Position numbers and translations under genes: made by a program
Part shown: positions 1 to 6,385 of the stretch, piece after piece
Position numbering within the stretch: position 1 is the first letter of the stretch
Layout of the letters: the number at the start of each line of letters is the position of its first letter
Notes under the pieces: generated by a model
Told to the model about the DNA's origin: nothing
Database searches by the model: none
The model's input: only the letters and a program-made list of their open reading frames with translations
Source of the DNA: Sporolituus thermophilus DSM 23256
Lineage (GTDB): Bacteria; Bacillota; Negativicutes; Sporomusales; Thermosinaceae
Length of the DNA: 37,236 nucleotides
Assembly (NCBI RefSeq): GCF_900102435.1
Contig: NZ_FNBU01000027.1
Span: 1 to 37,236 of the forward strand
Direction: 5' to 3'

Positions 1-195
1 ATCTTGTTTGATCAGCTGGTCCATTTTTTCTAAAACCGCCTTGACGATCGTGCGCCCTACGTCATGTAGTTTATTTTGTAACAGCCGCTCAAATTTCTGA
101 AAATCCATCTCATACAATAAACGCTCAAATTCTTTCTCGTCTTCTCCCAACTTCGAAAGGATAACCTCTTTGATATATCGAATAAATACTGTCAT
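1..195 (-). CDS. ISLre2-family (UPF0236) transposase, N-terminal 65 aa, partial
   Basis: An open frame from ATG at 195 runs off the left edge with no stop (65 codons). The peptide begins MTVFIRYIKEVILSKLGEDE and continues with the charged helical segment MDFQKFERLLQNKL, then GRTIVKAVLEKMDQLIKQ. This resembles the N-terminal helical region of ISLre2/UPF0236 transposases, which carry the catalytic residues further downstream, outside this window. A Shine-Dalgarno-like AGGGGTGAT lies about 8 bases upstream but falls inside a predicted stem (193-260). Whether the full gene is intact cannot be judged from this fragment. Confidence 0.75.
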   Translation of the reverse strand, partial: MTVFIRYIKEVILSKLGEDEKEFERLLYEMDFQKFERLLQNKLHDVGRTIVKAVLEKMDQLIKQD

Positions 196-260
196 GAAGA
201 CATCACCCCTGGGTAATCTTTTTGGATTACTCATCCCGTCGAAGGATGGTGATGTCTTCT
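193..260 (-). promoter_or_regulatory. Predicted leader RNA fold covering the transposase ribosome-binding site
   Basis: In the transposase mRNA, a perfect 12-base inverted repeat (GAAGACATCACC from 259-248, GGTGATGTCTTC from 207-196) encloses two smaller hairpins: ATCC/GGAT, and GTAATC/GATTAC around a CAAAAA loop. Together they would form a three-way junction. The 3' arm of the closing stem contains the GGTGAT part of the Shine-Dalgarno and ends directly at the ATG. Inverted repeats are seen directly; translational repression is inferred. Confidence 0.55.
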
Positions 261-347
261 TCTTTTTTCTTCCTCAAAAATCCTACAGTAATTTTACACT
301 AACGCCCTGAAATAGGGCTGCATAAATCCCGCCTCTGGATATCATCG

Positions 348-998
348 CTATTTGGGGCGTGAAATTTCGCAGATAAAAAATAAATCCTCCATCGTGTTCA
401 GAATATAATCAGGTTTTTCAGCGATAATACTTCGCCAAGGTACCTGGGTCCACCGGACTGCCGCGGTATGCGCTCCTGCCCGCTTGGCGCTGATAATATC
501 ATGAGGACTGTCCCCAACCATTAAACAGTCGGCAGCGGTAAGTCCCAATTCTTTGATAGCGGTAAGGACCGGTTCGGGATCAGGCTTATGTTTTTGGCAC
601 TGTTCTACACCAATGACGGCGGTAAAATACTTGTCCAAATCAAAAAGCCGTAAACCGCGTAGCGCCGTGCCCTGCGTTTTCGAAGTGACAATAGCCATGG
701 CTGCTCCGGCATTATATAGCTCCTGCAGCACCTCTACCACGCCGGTAAAGGCCGTTGTTAACCTATCATGATGGGTTATATTATAGTCACGATAAGTTGC
801 AATTAACTCCTCTACCTTATCTGGTCCCAAATGTTCCATGGCCGCTCGTAGCGTTTGGCCGAAAAAAGGGTGAACATCTGCCGGCGTAATGTCACGATTA
901 TAATGAACGCGAAAAGTATGCTGAAAAGATTTAACAATGAGTTCTGTGGTGTCTAGCAAAGTACCATCTAGATCAAATAGTATGCCTTTATATTTCAA
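348..998 (-). CDS. ppaX: Pyrophosphatase PpaX (HAD superfamily)
   Basis: A 216-aa HAD hydrolase of subfamily IA. Visible are motif I DLDGT (D9 and D11, nucleophile and acid/base), the motif II region VTSK (T105-K107), the conserved lysine in HKPDPEP (K138), and motif IV GDSPHD (D163, D167). The cap region resembles Bacillus PpaX (MEHLGPDKVEELIATYR, ITHHDRL), which hydrolyses pyrophosphate, including that released by HPr kinase/phosphorylase. The start is TTG at 998, with GGAGG 8 bases upstream. Length fits the family. It stands alone, downstream of the TIGR04086/surE group and about 50 bp from the left IS. Generic phosphoglycolate phosphatase is the alternative, but the PpaX resemblance is strong. 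Confidence 0.85.
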   Translation of the reverse strand: MKYKGILFDLDGTLLDTTELIVKSFQHTFRVHYNRDITPADVHPFFGQTLRAAMEHLGPDKVEELIATYRDYNITHHDRLTTAFTGVVEVLQELYNAGAAMAIVTSKTQGTALRGLRLFDLDKYFTAVIGVEQCQKHKPDPEPVLTAIKELGLTAADCLMVGDSPHDIISAKRAGAHTAAVRWTQVPWRSIIAEKPDYILNTMEDLFFICEISRPK

Positions 999-1051
999 GA
1001 AAACAACCTCCTCTTTTGCAACTTAAACACCTGTCATCCCGTATAAATTGT

Positions 1052-1080
1052 AAATAAGTAAAAAGGGCCCATTGGCCCTT
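1052..1080 (-). terminator. Intrinsic terminator after the TIGR04086 gene
   Basis: On the minus strand AAGGGCC-AATG-GGCCCTT is followed by TTTACTTATTT. It lies 36 bp beyond the stop of the 1116-1532 gene and before ppaX. Confidence 0.65.
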
Positions 1081-1115
1081 AAGCTTTCGCGAACCATCAA
1101 TAAAATCCTCCACAT

Positions 1116-1532
1116 TTACAAATTTACGCCTACCAGTCCACCTAACGCACCCGCAGCAAGTCCGGCAAAAAATTTATTGGCCAGGACCAACCAGGAAAGC
1201 GGTTCCGGGGATAATTTTACACCGATGCCAACAGAAATTAGGACATAAAGCAAGCCGATTGCCATACCGATAATGAGCCCCATTGATTGCGCTTTTTGCG
1301 TTGCATAAGCGCTGCCGATAAAAATACTGGTGACAGTGATGCCAACCATCAGATATGAAAGGTAGTGTTCAACAAAAAAACTATCTGAGACAAGGCTGAT
1401 CAGTGATAAAAAGAACGTGCAGATGAGGGAAACGACTAGACTAACCACCAATCCTTTTAATATCAAGATAATCGCTCCAGGTGCTTTTTGCGGCGGAGCG
1501 TTAAACCTTGAACGTCGCGATACTTTGGCCAC
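1116..1532 (-). CDS. TIGR04086-type membrane protein
   Basis: A 138-aa integral membrane protein with a short basic N-terminus (MAKVSRRSRFNAPPQKAP) and four hydrophobic segments at about residues 20-45, 55-78, 83-104 and 113-136. Several are glycine-rich (GLAAGALGGLVGVNL). The overall shape matches the small four-helix TIGR04086 (YrzE-like) family of spore-forming Firmicutes, whose function is unknown. Translation likely starts at GTG 1532, with AAGGAGGG six bases upstream. It sits 61 bp downstream of surE on the same strand and ends in a terminator, so it may be the last gene of the surE transcript. Confidence 0.7.
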   Translation of the reverse strand: MAKVSRRSRFNAPPQKAPGAIILILKGLVVSLVVSLICTFFLSLISLVSDSFFVEHYLSYLMVGITVTSIFIGSAYATQKAQSMGLIIGMAIGLLYVLISVGIGVKLSPEPLSWLVLANKFFAGLAAGALGGLVGVNL

Positions 1533-1593
1533 AATTTTCCCTCCTTAGGGGTTTTAGTGTAAATTTATGCAGATTGCGGCCAAATATACCGGA

Positions 1594-2349
1594 TTATAGC
1601 CCCCATTTTCGCAGTAAATCCATGATAGCATAATTGGTTAGGTCGAAATGGATAGGGGTTACGGAAATCTTTCCTTCTTTTACGGCAACAATGTCACTAT
1701 CGGGATCGTTGGTGTTATCCACTAAATCACCGCCCATCCAGTAATATAATCTCCCGCGGGGATCAGCGCGGCGTTCAAAGGTATTTTGGTATTGTCTGAC
1801 GCCTAGTTTCGTGACGGCTACGCCCCCTAGCCTATTCGGCGGTAAGGCTGGCACGTTAACATTTAACAGCGTATTAGGCGGTAATGTATTTTGCATCATA
1901 GTTAAAATCAGTTTCCGGGTGAACTCGGCGGCAGGCGTAAAATCAAAAGGTTGCCAGGTGTCCAGTGATACGGCCACCGCCGGAATACCGTGTAAGGCAC
2001 CCTCAATCGCGGCGCTGACGGTACCAGAATACAACACATCAGTACCTAAATTGGGTCCATGATTAATGCCTGAGACTACAACATCAGGCGGCTCAGCCAG
2101 CAATGCTTCGATTGCCAACTTTACACAGTCGGTCGGCGTGCCACCAATGCGCCAAGCTGTTACCGAAGAATTTTCGATGTGGTACGGGTCTACTCTTATG
2201 GGATGGTGAACAGTAATTGCCTGACTTGTGGCGCTACGCTCACTGTCAGGTGCTACTACCGTAACTTGAGCGATAGCGGATAAAGATTGCCACAGGGCTT
2301 TGATGCCGGGCGCAAAAATACCATCATCATTGGTCAATAAAATATGCAA
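1594..2349 (-). CDS. surE: 5'/3'-nucleotidase SurE
   Basis: SurE is a metal-dependent 5'- and 3'-nucleotidase/exopolyphosphatase of the cytoplasm, involved in nucleotide salvage and stationary-phase survival. The protein carries the N-terminal metal site ILLTNDDG (adjacent Asp residues), SERSATSQAIT, GTPTDCVKLA and SGINHGPNLGTDVLYSGTVSAA, all hallmark SurE motifs. The reading frame extends to a TTG at 2367. I prefer the TTG at 2349 because SurE proteins begin just before the ILLTNDDG strand and GGGGAGG lies 9 bases upstream of it; this gives 251 aa. The preceding 57-aa gene stops at 2371, so the two are probably translated from one message. Confidence 0.92.
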   Translation of the reverse strand: MHILLTNDDGIFAPGIKALWQSLSAIAQVTVVAPDSERSATSQAITVHHPIRVDPYHIENSSVTAWRIGGTPTDCVKLAIEALLAEPPDVVVSGINHGPNLGTDVLYSGTVSAAIEGALHGIPAVAVSLDTWQPFDFTPAAEFTRKLILTMMQNTLPPNTLLNVNVPALPPNRLGGVAVTKLGVRQYQNTFERRADPRGRLYYWMGGDLVDNTNDPDSDIVAVKEGKISVTPIHFDLTNYAIMDLLRKWGL

Positions 2350-2370
2350 GCTCCTTATCCTCCCCAATAG

Positions 2371-2544
2371 TTAGTCTTCACGATAGGCGCCCGCTGAACG
2401 CGGTGAACATGCCTGCTTCATCCAATTCTTTTCGGCGACCGTCATTTCAACTTTCCAGTTATGGCCGTGCGGGCGAACACGCACCGTGATAATCGGGTAT
2501 ACGATGTGCTGCCTCAAATTCGGTAATGTCGTCAATTCAACCAC
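2371..2544 (-). CDS. Unknown 57-aa protein upstream of surE
   Basis: A short frame starting at GTG 2544 with GGGAGG seven bases upstream and ending at TAA 2371-2373, just before the surE start region. The product begins MVELTTLPNLRQHIVYPIIT and ends in HGHNWKVEMTVAEKNWMKQA followed by a short polar tail. It has one likely beta-strand pair (IITVRVRP, WKVEMTV) and no signal peptide, membrane segment or metal motif. I do not recognise the family. Good Shine-Dalgarno placement, the tight fit with surE and an otherwise unexplained gap support it as a real gene. Confidence 0.55.
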   Translation of the reverse strand: MVELTTLPNLRQHIVYPIITVRVRPHGHNWKVEMTVAEKNWMKQACSPRSAGAYRED

Positions 2545-2595
2545 CGAGGCCCCTCCCTATTAATAGTATGTTCACTACCGGATAAAACCACTAAA

Positions 2596-2630
2596 TGCGA
2601 AAAAAGATGAGTTTGTATAAACTCATCTTT
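2596..2630 (-). terminator. Intrinsic terminator after the GT2 glycosyltransferase
   Basis: A perfect 12-bp stem AAAGATGAGTTT/AAACTCATCTTT with a 4-base loop. On the minus strand it is followed by TTTTTCGCATTT. It starts 8 bp after the stop codon at 2639. Confidence 0.8.
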
Positions 2631-2638
2631 ACATCGAA

Positions 2639-3922
2639 CTACTTGACCGCCTGTTTGCTCAGTAAGTTTTCCTTGGGAAAATCACCTGGCTGAGTGAGAA
2701 GAATGTCATGATAGCTGAGGCTACGGGTATGTTGGGTATGGCTCCACTCACGGTCATTACGGTGTAAATAGCCCATAAATGTTATAGGTATCCAGCTATA
2801 AACAAAAACGGGATAAAGGATCAGATAGAGCCACGACTTCCAATGGGCTCGGATTTTCGCAAGTACAATAACTGGAAAAACATACTGACCAACTGCAATC
2901 ACTGTCCATACTTCGACCGGTAGCACCATATACAAAATATTGGTATAAAAAGGAACGATGTGATAGATATAACTCAGCAAAACGAAAGTAGTTGATAAAA
3001 TAAGGAAATGAGGCTGCAGCAGATGAAGAACACCATCAAGGATGCGGATATCGCGCCGTTTAAAACCCTCATAGAGCAGTCGCGGAATATAGCGGCCGGC
3101 AACATCGAAATGGCCTTGTGCCCACCGTTTACGCTGATGCCAAGACTGTTTAAATGTCAGCGGTTTTTCGTCATATACAATGGCATCATGCGCCCAAGTT
3201 GTACGAATACCCTTGAGCAGAACTTTCATGGTAAACTCCATGTCTTCGGTAAGACAAGTAGCTCCCCAACCAAATTTCTGCAAGACATCGGTCGCGATAC
3301 ACATGCCAGTGCCGCCAAGAACACTTGACAAACCTATATTATATTTGGCTAAATGCCAGATATGATTAACTACCCAGAACGATATGGCAAACGTTCCGGC
3401 AATCCAGGTATCGTGCGGATTTTTTGCGTCGAGGTACCCTTGAATTACCTTTTCTCCCTTGCATAGCCGGTTGTTCATTTCCAGTAGAAAATTAGGATGA
3501 ACCAGATTATCGGCATCAAAAACAACTACAGCGTCATACTTTCGTTTCATCCTGAACAGTTTAGCAAACATCCACTCCATGGCATAACCTTTGCCCCGCT
3601 GTTCCAGGTTAAAACGTTCGTACACGATGGCTCCGGCATTACGGGCTATTTGGGCGGTACGGTCCTTACAGTTGTCAGCTACGACAAAAATATCGTAAAG
3701 TTCACGAGGGTATCGAAGCACTTGCAGGTTCTCTACAAGTTGACCGATAACCTGTTCTTCGTTGTGTGCGGCAATAATAATGGCAAAACTTTTTTCTGGG
3801 GTGGTAATTTTTTCTTCTTTTGGTCGCCAAATACCAAATATGGCAATAATAAAATAATACAACGTAAAAAATATAATAATAAGCTGCATTGGGATCATTA
3901 TGTAATCAAAGATATAATTCAT
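2639..3922 (-). CDS. Membrane glycosyltransferase, family 2 (processive type)
   Basis: A 427-aa GT2 glycosyltransferase. One N-terminal membrane segment (residues 8-30) precedes a cytoplasmic GT-A domain with IIIAAHNEE (50-56), VADNCKD (D83), the DxD motif FDADN (136-138), TED (225-227) and QRKRW (263-267). The D, DxD, TED, QxxRW set is that of processive or cellulose-synthase/NodC-like enzymes. Two or three further membrane segments follow (about 305-395). Such enzymes extend extracellular polysaccharides or glycolipids; the sugar and product cannot be read from sequence. Start at ATG 3922, AAGGAG seven bases upstream. It is flanked by terminators on both sides, so it is probably transcribed alone. 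Confidence 0.85.
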   Translation of the reverse strand: MNYIFDYIMIPMQLIIIFFTLYYFIIAIFGIWRPKEEKITTPEKSFAIIIAAHNEEQVIGQLVENLQVLRYPRELYDIFVVADNCKDRTAQIARNAGAIVYERFNLEQRGKGYAMEWMFAKLFRMKRKYDAVVVFDADNLVHPNFLLEMNNRLCKGEKVIQGYLDAKNPHDTWIAGTFAISFWVVNHIWHLAKYNIGLSSVLGGTGMCIATDVLQKFGWGATCLTEDMEFTMKVLLKGIRTTWAHDAIVYDEKPLTFKQSWHQRKRWAQGHFDVAGRYIPRLLYEGFKRRDIRILDGVLHLLQPHFLILSTTFVLLSYIYHIVPFYTNILYMVLPVEVWTVIAVGQYVFPVIVLAKIRAHWKSWLYLILYPVFVYSWIPITFMGYLHRNDREWSHTQHTRSLSYHDILLTQPGDFPKENLLSKQAVK

Positions 3923-4138
3923 AGTTGTTCTCCTTTAAGTTCGCCTGAAAGCTATTCGATTAAATACAACTAAAATTTTACGTTCGAGGTCCCGCTTGTG
4001 TCAAGAAGTGAAAAGTCTTGTCTGGCGGCATAGCTTTTCGGCATATGGTCTACGGGTGAACTTTTGCCAACAAAATGTTTTTTTCCTTAGCTTAAAACGG
4101 TTTTTTTCGCCGGCAGTCTATCCAATAATATATCCCGC

Positions 4139-4169
4139 AAAAAAATAAGTATCCTCAGCATAGGGATAC
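4139..4169 (-). terminator. Intrinsic terminator after pssA
   Basis: On the minus strand GTATCC-(9)-GGATAC is followed by TTATTTTTTT. It lies 26 bp beyond the pssA stop. The rest of the 272-bp gap between pssA and the glycosyltransferase shows no gene. Confidence 0.65.
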
Positions 4170-4194
4170 AGCAGAACAGGTCGTATAACTGAAC

Positions 4195-4881
4195 CTATTG
4201 ATTAGGTTTAGGCTTAGCCGCAAAGAAGCCAAAAATTGTATTTAAAATGCCGAATAAGGCGTAGGCAAAAAAGGGTACAAACAAAATAGCTTGTATACTT
4301 AGCGACAGGATATACCCTGCTACTACCAAAGTTAACAACGCAGGAATGGTCCTGACTGGTTCACCGTCTTTACCTTTAAAGTCTGGATAGCGAATAGTGC
4401 TAATCATAAGATAGGCAAATACGATAACCATCACCAAAAACAACCAACCGGCCGGTCGGACGCCGAGCATCACAAAAGTTGCGATAACACAACCGCCTGC
4501 CGGAATCGGCAAACCCATAAAATAACCCTTCACTTTAGTGGTGTTCACATTAAAGCGTGCGAGCCGGAGCGCGCCACAAGTAGCGAAAGCTGCTGCCGCC
4601 AGATACCCGGCAACCCCAATATCTTTTAGTATAAAGGCATATGCTAAGATCGCCGGTGCAACACCGAAGGAAACTAGATCACACAATGAGTCCAGTTCTT
4701 TGCCGAATTCGCTGCTGACTTTTAAATAACGGGCAACCCGTCCGTCCAAACCATCAGCAACCATTGCCGCGACAATAAGAAGCCCCGCCCGGCTAAAATC
4801 GCCATGAAACGTAGATATAATTGAAAAAATTCCCAAAACCAAATTCAATGCGGTTAATGCATTTGGAATAACGCTTCTCAT
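4195..4881 (-). CDS. pssA: CDP-diacylglycerol-serine O-phosphatidyltransferase
   Basis: A 228-aa CDP-alcohol phosphatidyltransferase with the full signature D43-G-x-D46-G-x2-A-R-x8-G60-x3-D64-x3-D68. Multiple membrane helices follow. It transfers phosphatidyl from CDP-diacylglycerol to L-serine, making phosphatidylserine. The choice of serine over glycerol phosphate or inositol rests on pairing with psd, whose stop overlaps the pssA start by four bases (ATGA). This indicates translational coupling and a two-step phosphatidylethanolamine pathway. The terminal KPKPNQ tail is polar and likely cytoplasmic. Confidence 0.93.
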   Translation of the reverse strand: MRSVIPNALTALNLVLGIFSIISTFHGDFSRAGLLIVAAMVADGLDGRVARYLKVSSEFGKELDSLCDLVSFGVAPAILAYAFILKDIGVAGYLAAAAFATCGALRLARFNVNTTKVKGYFMGLPIPAGGCVIATFVMLGVRPAGWLFLVMVIVFAYLMISTIRYPDFKGKDGEPVRTIPALLTLVVAGYILSLSIQAILFVPFFAYALFGILNTIFGFFAAKPKPNQ

Positions 4882-5516
4882 TGCCTTAACCTCCCTATGA
4901 TTGTCTCCCCGCCTTTTACCCGATCTCCTTTCTTCACCAGGATTTCTACCGACTTAGGTACTACAACTTCCGTGCATGAACCAAACTTTATAAGTCCGTA
5001 GCGTTCACCCGGTTTTAGAACACTGCCAACCGTTACCCAGGAGACAATGCGTCGGGCCAAAATGCCGGCAACCTGCGTGACTAAAACTCGCATGTACCTA
5101 TTCTCTAGTCCTATGGCGTGCCGCTCGTTTTCACAGCCGGCCGATTCTTTATAGGCCGGTCGGAAACGGCCGCAGGTATATTGCTGAAATTTAATTTCAC
5201 CGGCAATGGGGCTTCGGTTTACATGAACATCAAAGATAGATAAAAAAATACTGACCTTGGTAGCCGCCTCATTAAGAAACTGGTCTTCATAAATATCACA
5301 AACGCTAATGACCTTTCCGTCCGCCGGCGCCAGCACCAGCGTTTCGTCATCAGGCACATTACGTTCAGGGTTACGAAAAAAGAAAATAACATGAGCCAAG
5401 AGCACACCGGGAATGATACTCCAGTAGGGGCCAAAAGCAAGAGCAACAATAATGGTGATCAGCGCCATGACCGCTATGTAGACGTAACCTTCTTTAACAA
5501 TCGGCGTCTTAACCAT
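4878..5516 (-). CDS. psd: Phosphatidylserine decarboxylase proenzyme (short form)
   Basis: A 212-aa short-form phosphatidylserine decarboxylase, which makes phosphatidylethanolamine. An N-terminal hydrophobic segment (about 11-45) anchors it in the membrane. The catalytic part includes APADGKV (63-69), FDVHVNR (95-101) and FGSCTEV (178-184). Gly179-Ser180 is the expected self-cleavage site that produces the pyruvoyl cofactor on the small alpha chain. Start at ATG 5516, GGAGG seven bases upstream. It is the first gene of the psd-pssA pair, with a plausible promoter at 5571-5600. Confidence 0.92.
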   Translation of the reverse strand: MVKTPIVKEGYVYIAVMALITIIVALAFGPYWSIIPGVLLAHVIFFFRNPERNVPDDETLVLAPADGKVISVCDIYEDQFLNEAATKVSIFLSIFDVHVNRSPIAGEIKFQQYTCGRFRPAYKESAGCENERHAIGLENRYMRVLVTQVAGILARRIVSWVTVGSVLKPGERYGLIKFGSCTEVVVPKSVEILVKKGDRVKGGETIIGRLRQ

Positions 5517-5570
5517 CTAATCACCTCCCCTAAACAACCTCCTTGTCTTGCCCATTTTTTATCTCAACCC

Positions 5571-5600
5571 ATTATAATATACTGCCTTCATCTTTGTCTA
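5571..5600 (-). promoter_or_regulatory. Candidate sigma-A promoter of psd-pssA
   Basis: On the minus strand TAGACA (5600-5595), an 18-base spacer and a perfect TATAAT (5576-5571) lie about 55 bp upstream of the psd start. The -35 box overlaps the end of the 5588-6328 gene. The -35 match is partial. Confidence 0.45.
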
Positions 5601-6328
5601 ACTTTTTTTGCCGTCAAAACCCGGTAAACAAACCGAGGTAATGCCAGCATTCGCACCGCCCGCTGCGGTTGCGATATGAGCCGGTATAGCCATTCCAAGC
5701 CGGCACGTTGCATCCACACTGGCGCACGGCGAACGGTACCGGCCATCACATCAAAAGTACCGCCTACGCCAATGGCTACCGGCACGGACAATTCTTCGCG
5801 GTGTTGCCATACCCACTTTTCCTGTTTAGGTACACCAAGAGCAACAAATATTACATCGGGTCTACGGGCACGAATATCTGCAATCAAGGCAGCTTCGTCA
5901 GCTGCCTGAAAAAACCCGTGATACGTCCCAACAATGTTCACGCCGGGATAGCGGCTTTCAGCTACCGCTTTAGCTCGGGCGGCAATGCCTGGAGCGCCGC
6001 CTAATAAAAAAATACGATACCCTGTAGTTGCTGCTCGAGCCAAAATAGCCTGGGCTAAATCAAATCCAGCTACTCTCTCTGGCATTTCGTACCCTTGATA
6101 ACGCGCCGCCCAAACGATTCCGGCCCCGTCAGGAACGACCAAGTCAGCTTGACGAAGGATATCTGCCAATTCTTTGTCTGACTGGGCCATCATTACCATT
6201 TCCGCATTCGCCGTGGCAACCAGACGGGGACTTGATTTATCAGCAATAAAACCTTCGATAACTGTCAATGCTTCCTTCATCGTGACAACGTCGATCGGTA
6301 CATTCAAAATATTAATTCTTGTCCGCAC
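5588..6328 (-). CDS. WecG/TagA/CpsF-family glycosyltransferase
   Basis: A 246-aa GT26 enzyme. Family segments visible are the N-terminal INILNVPIDVVTMKEAL, VATANAEMVMMAQ, ADLVVPDGAGIVWAAR (with the conserved Asp near residue 90), FLLGGAPGIA, DVIFVALGVPKQEKW and IGVGGTFDVMAG. These enzymes add N-acetylmannosamine(-uronic acid) to lipid-linked GlcNAc in teichoic acid linkage units, enterobacterial common antigen or related polymers. The acceptor here is unknown. The likely start is GTG at 6328, with only a distant AAAGGA upstream, so the start is less certain. It follows the penicillin-binding protein gene by 57 bp on the same strand, consistent with an envelope transcript. Confidence 0.88.
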   Translation of the reverse strand: MRTRINILNVPIDVVTMKEALTVIEGFIADKSSPRLVATANAEMVMMAQSDKELADILRQADLVVPDGAGIVWAARYQGYEMPERVAGFDLAQAILARAATTGYRIFLLGGAPGIAARAKAVAESRYPGVNIVGTYHGFFQAADEAALIADIRARRPDVIFVALGVPKQEKWVWQHREELSVPVAIGVGGTFDVMAGTVRRAPVWMQRAGLEWLYRLISQPQRAVRMLALPRFVYRVLTAKKVRQR

Positions 6329-6385
6329 AATTAATTGGTCATCCTTTTGCCAATAAATTTCCTTCCTTAAGATTGTATCACAATA

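Larger units (their letters stand above)
1..300 (-). mobile_element. ISLre2-family insertion sequence, 5' part (partial)
   Basis: The 5' end of an insertion sequence whose transposase reads leftward out of the window. The outer end at about 300 reads inward on the minus strand as AGTGTAAAATTACTGTAGGA followed by a T-run. This matches the inward-reading end of the right-hand element at 36905 at about 22 of 28 positions, as expected for imperfect terminal inverted repeats of one IS family. The neighbouring bases 301-309 (aacgccctg) do not match 36896-36904 (tttatggat), so the two are separate insertions. Family assignment rests on the transposase N-terminus and on the C-terminus of the right-hand copy. 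Confidence 0.75.

Noticed and set aside
193-260. A tRNA-like cloverleaf
   Set aside because: There is a 12-bp closing stem and two short hairpins, but no T-loop motif, no CCA-side acceptor layout and no anticodon arm. It lies in the IS leader.
3497-3973. 158-aa plus-strand frame opposite the GT2 glycosyltransferase
   Set aside because: The minus strand encodes intact GT2 motifs; the plus frame is an out-of-frame shadow with no domain.
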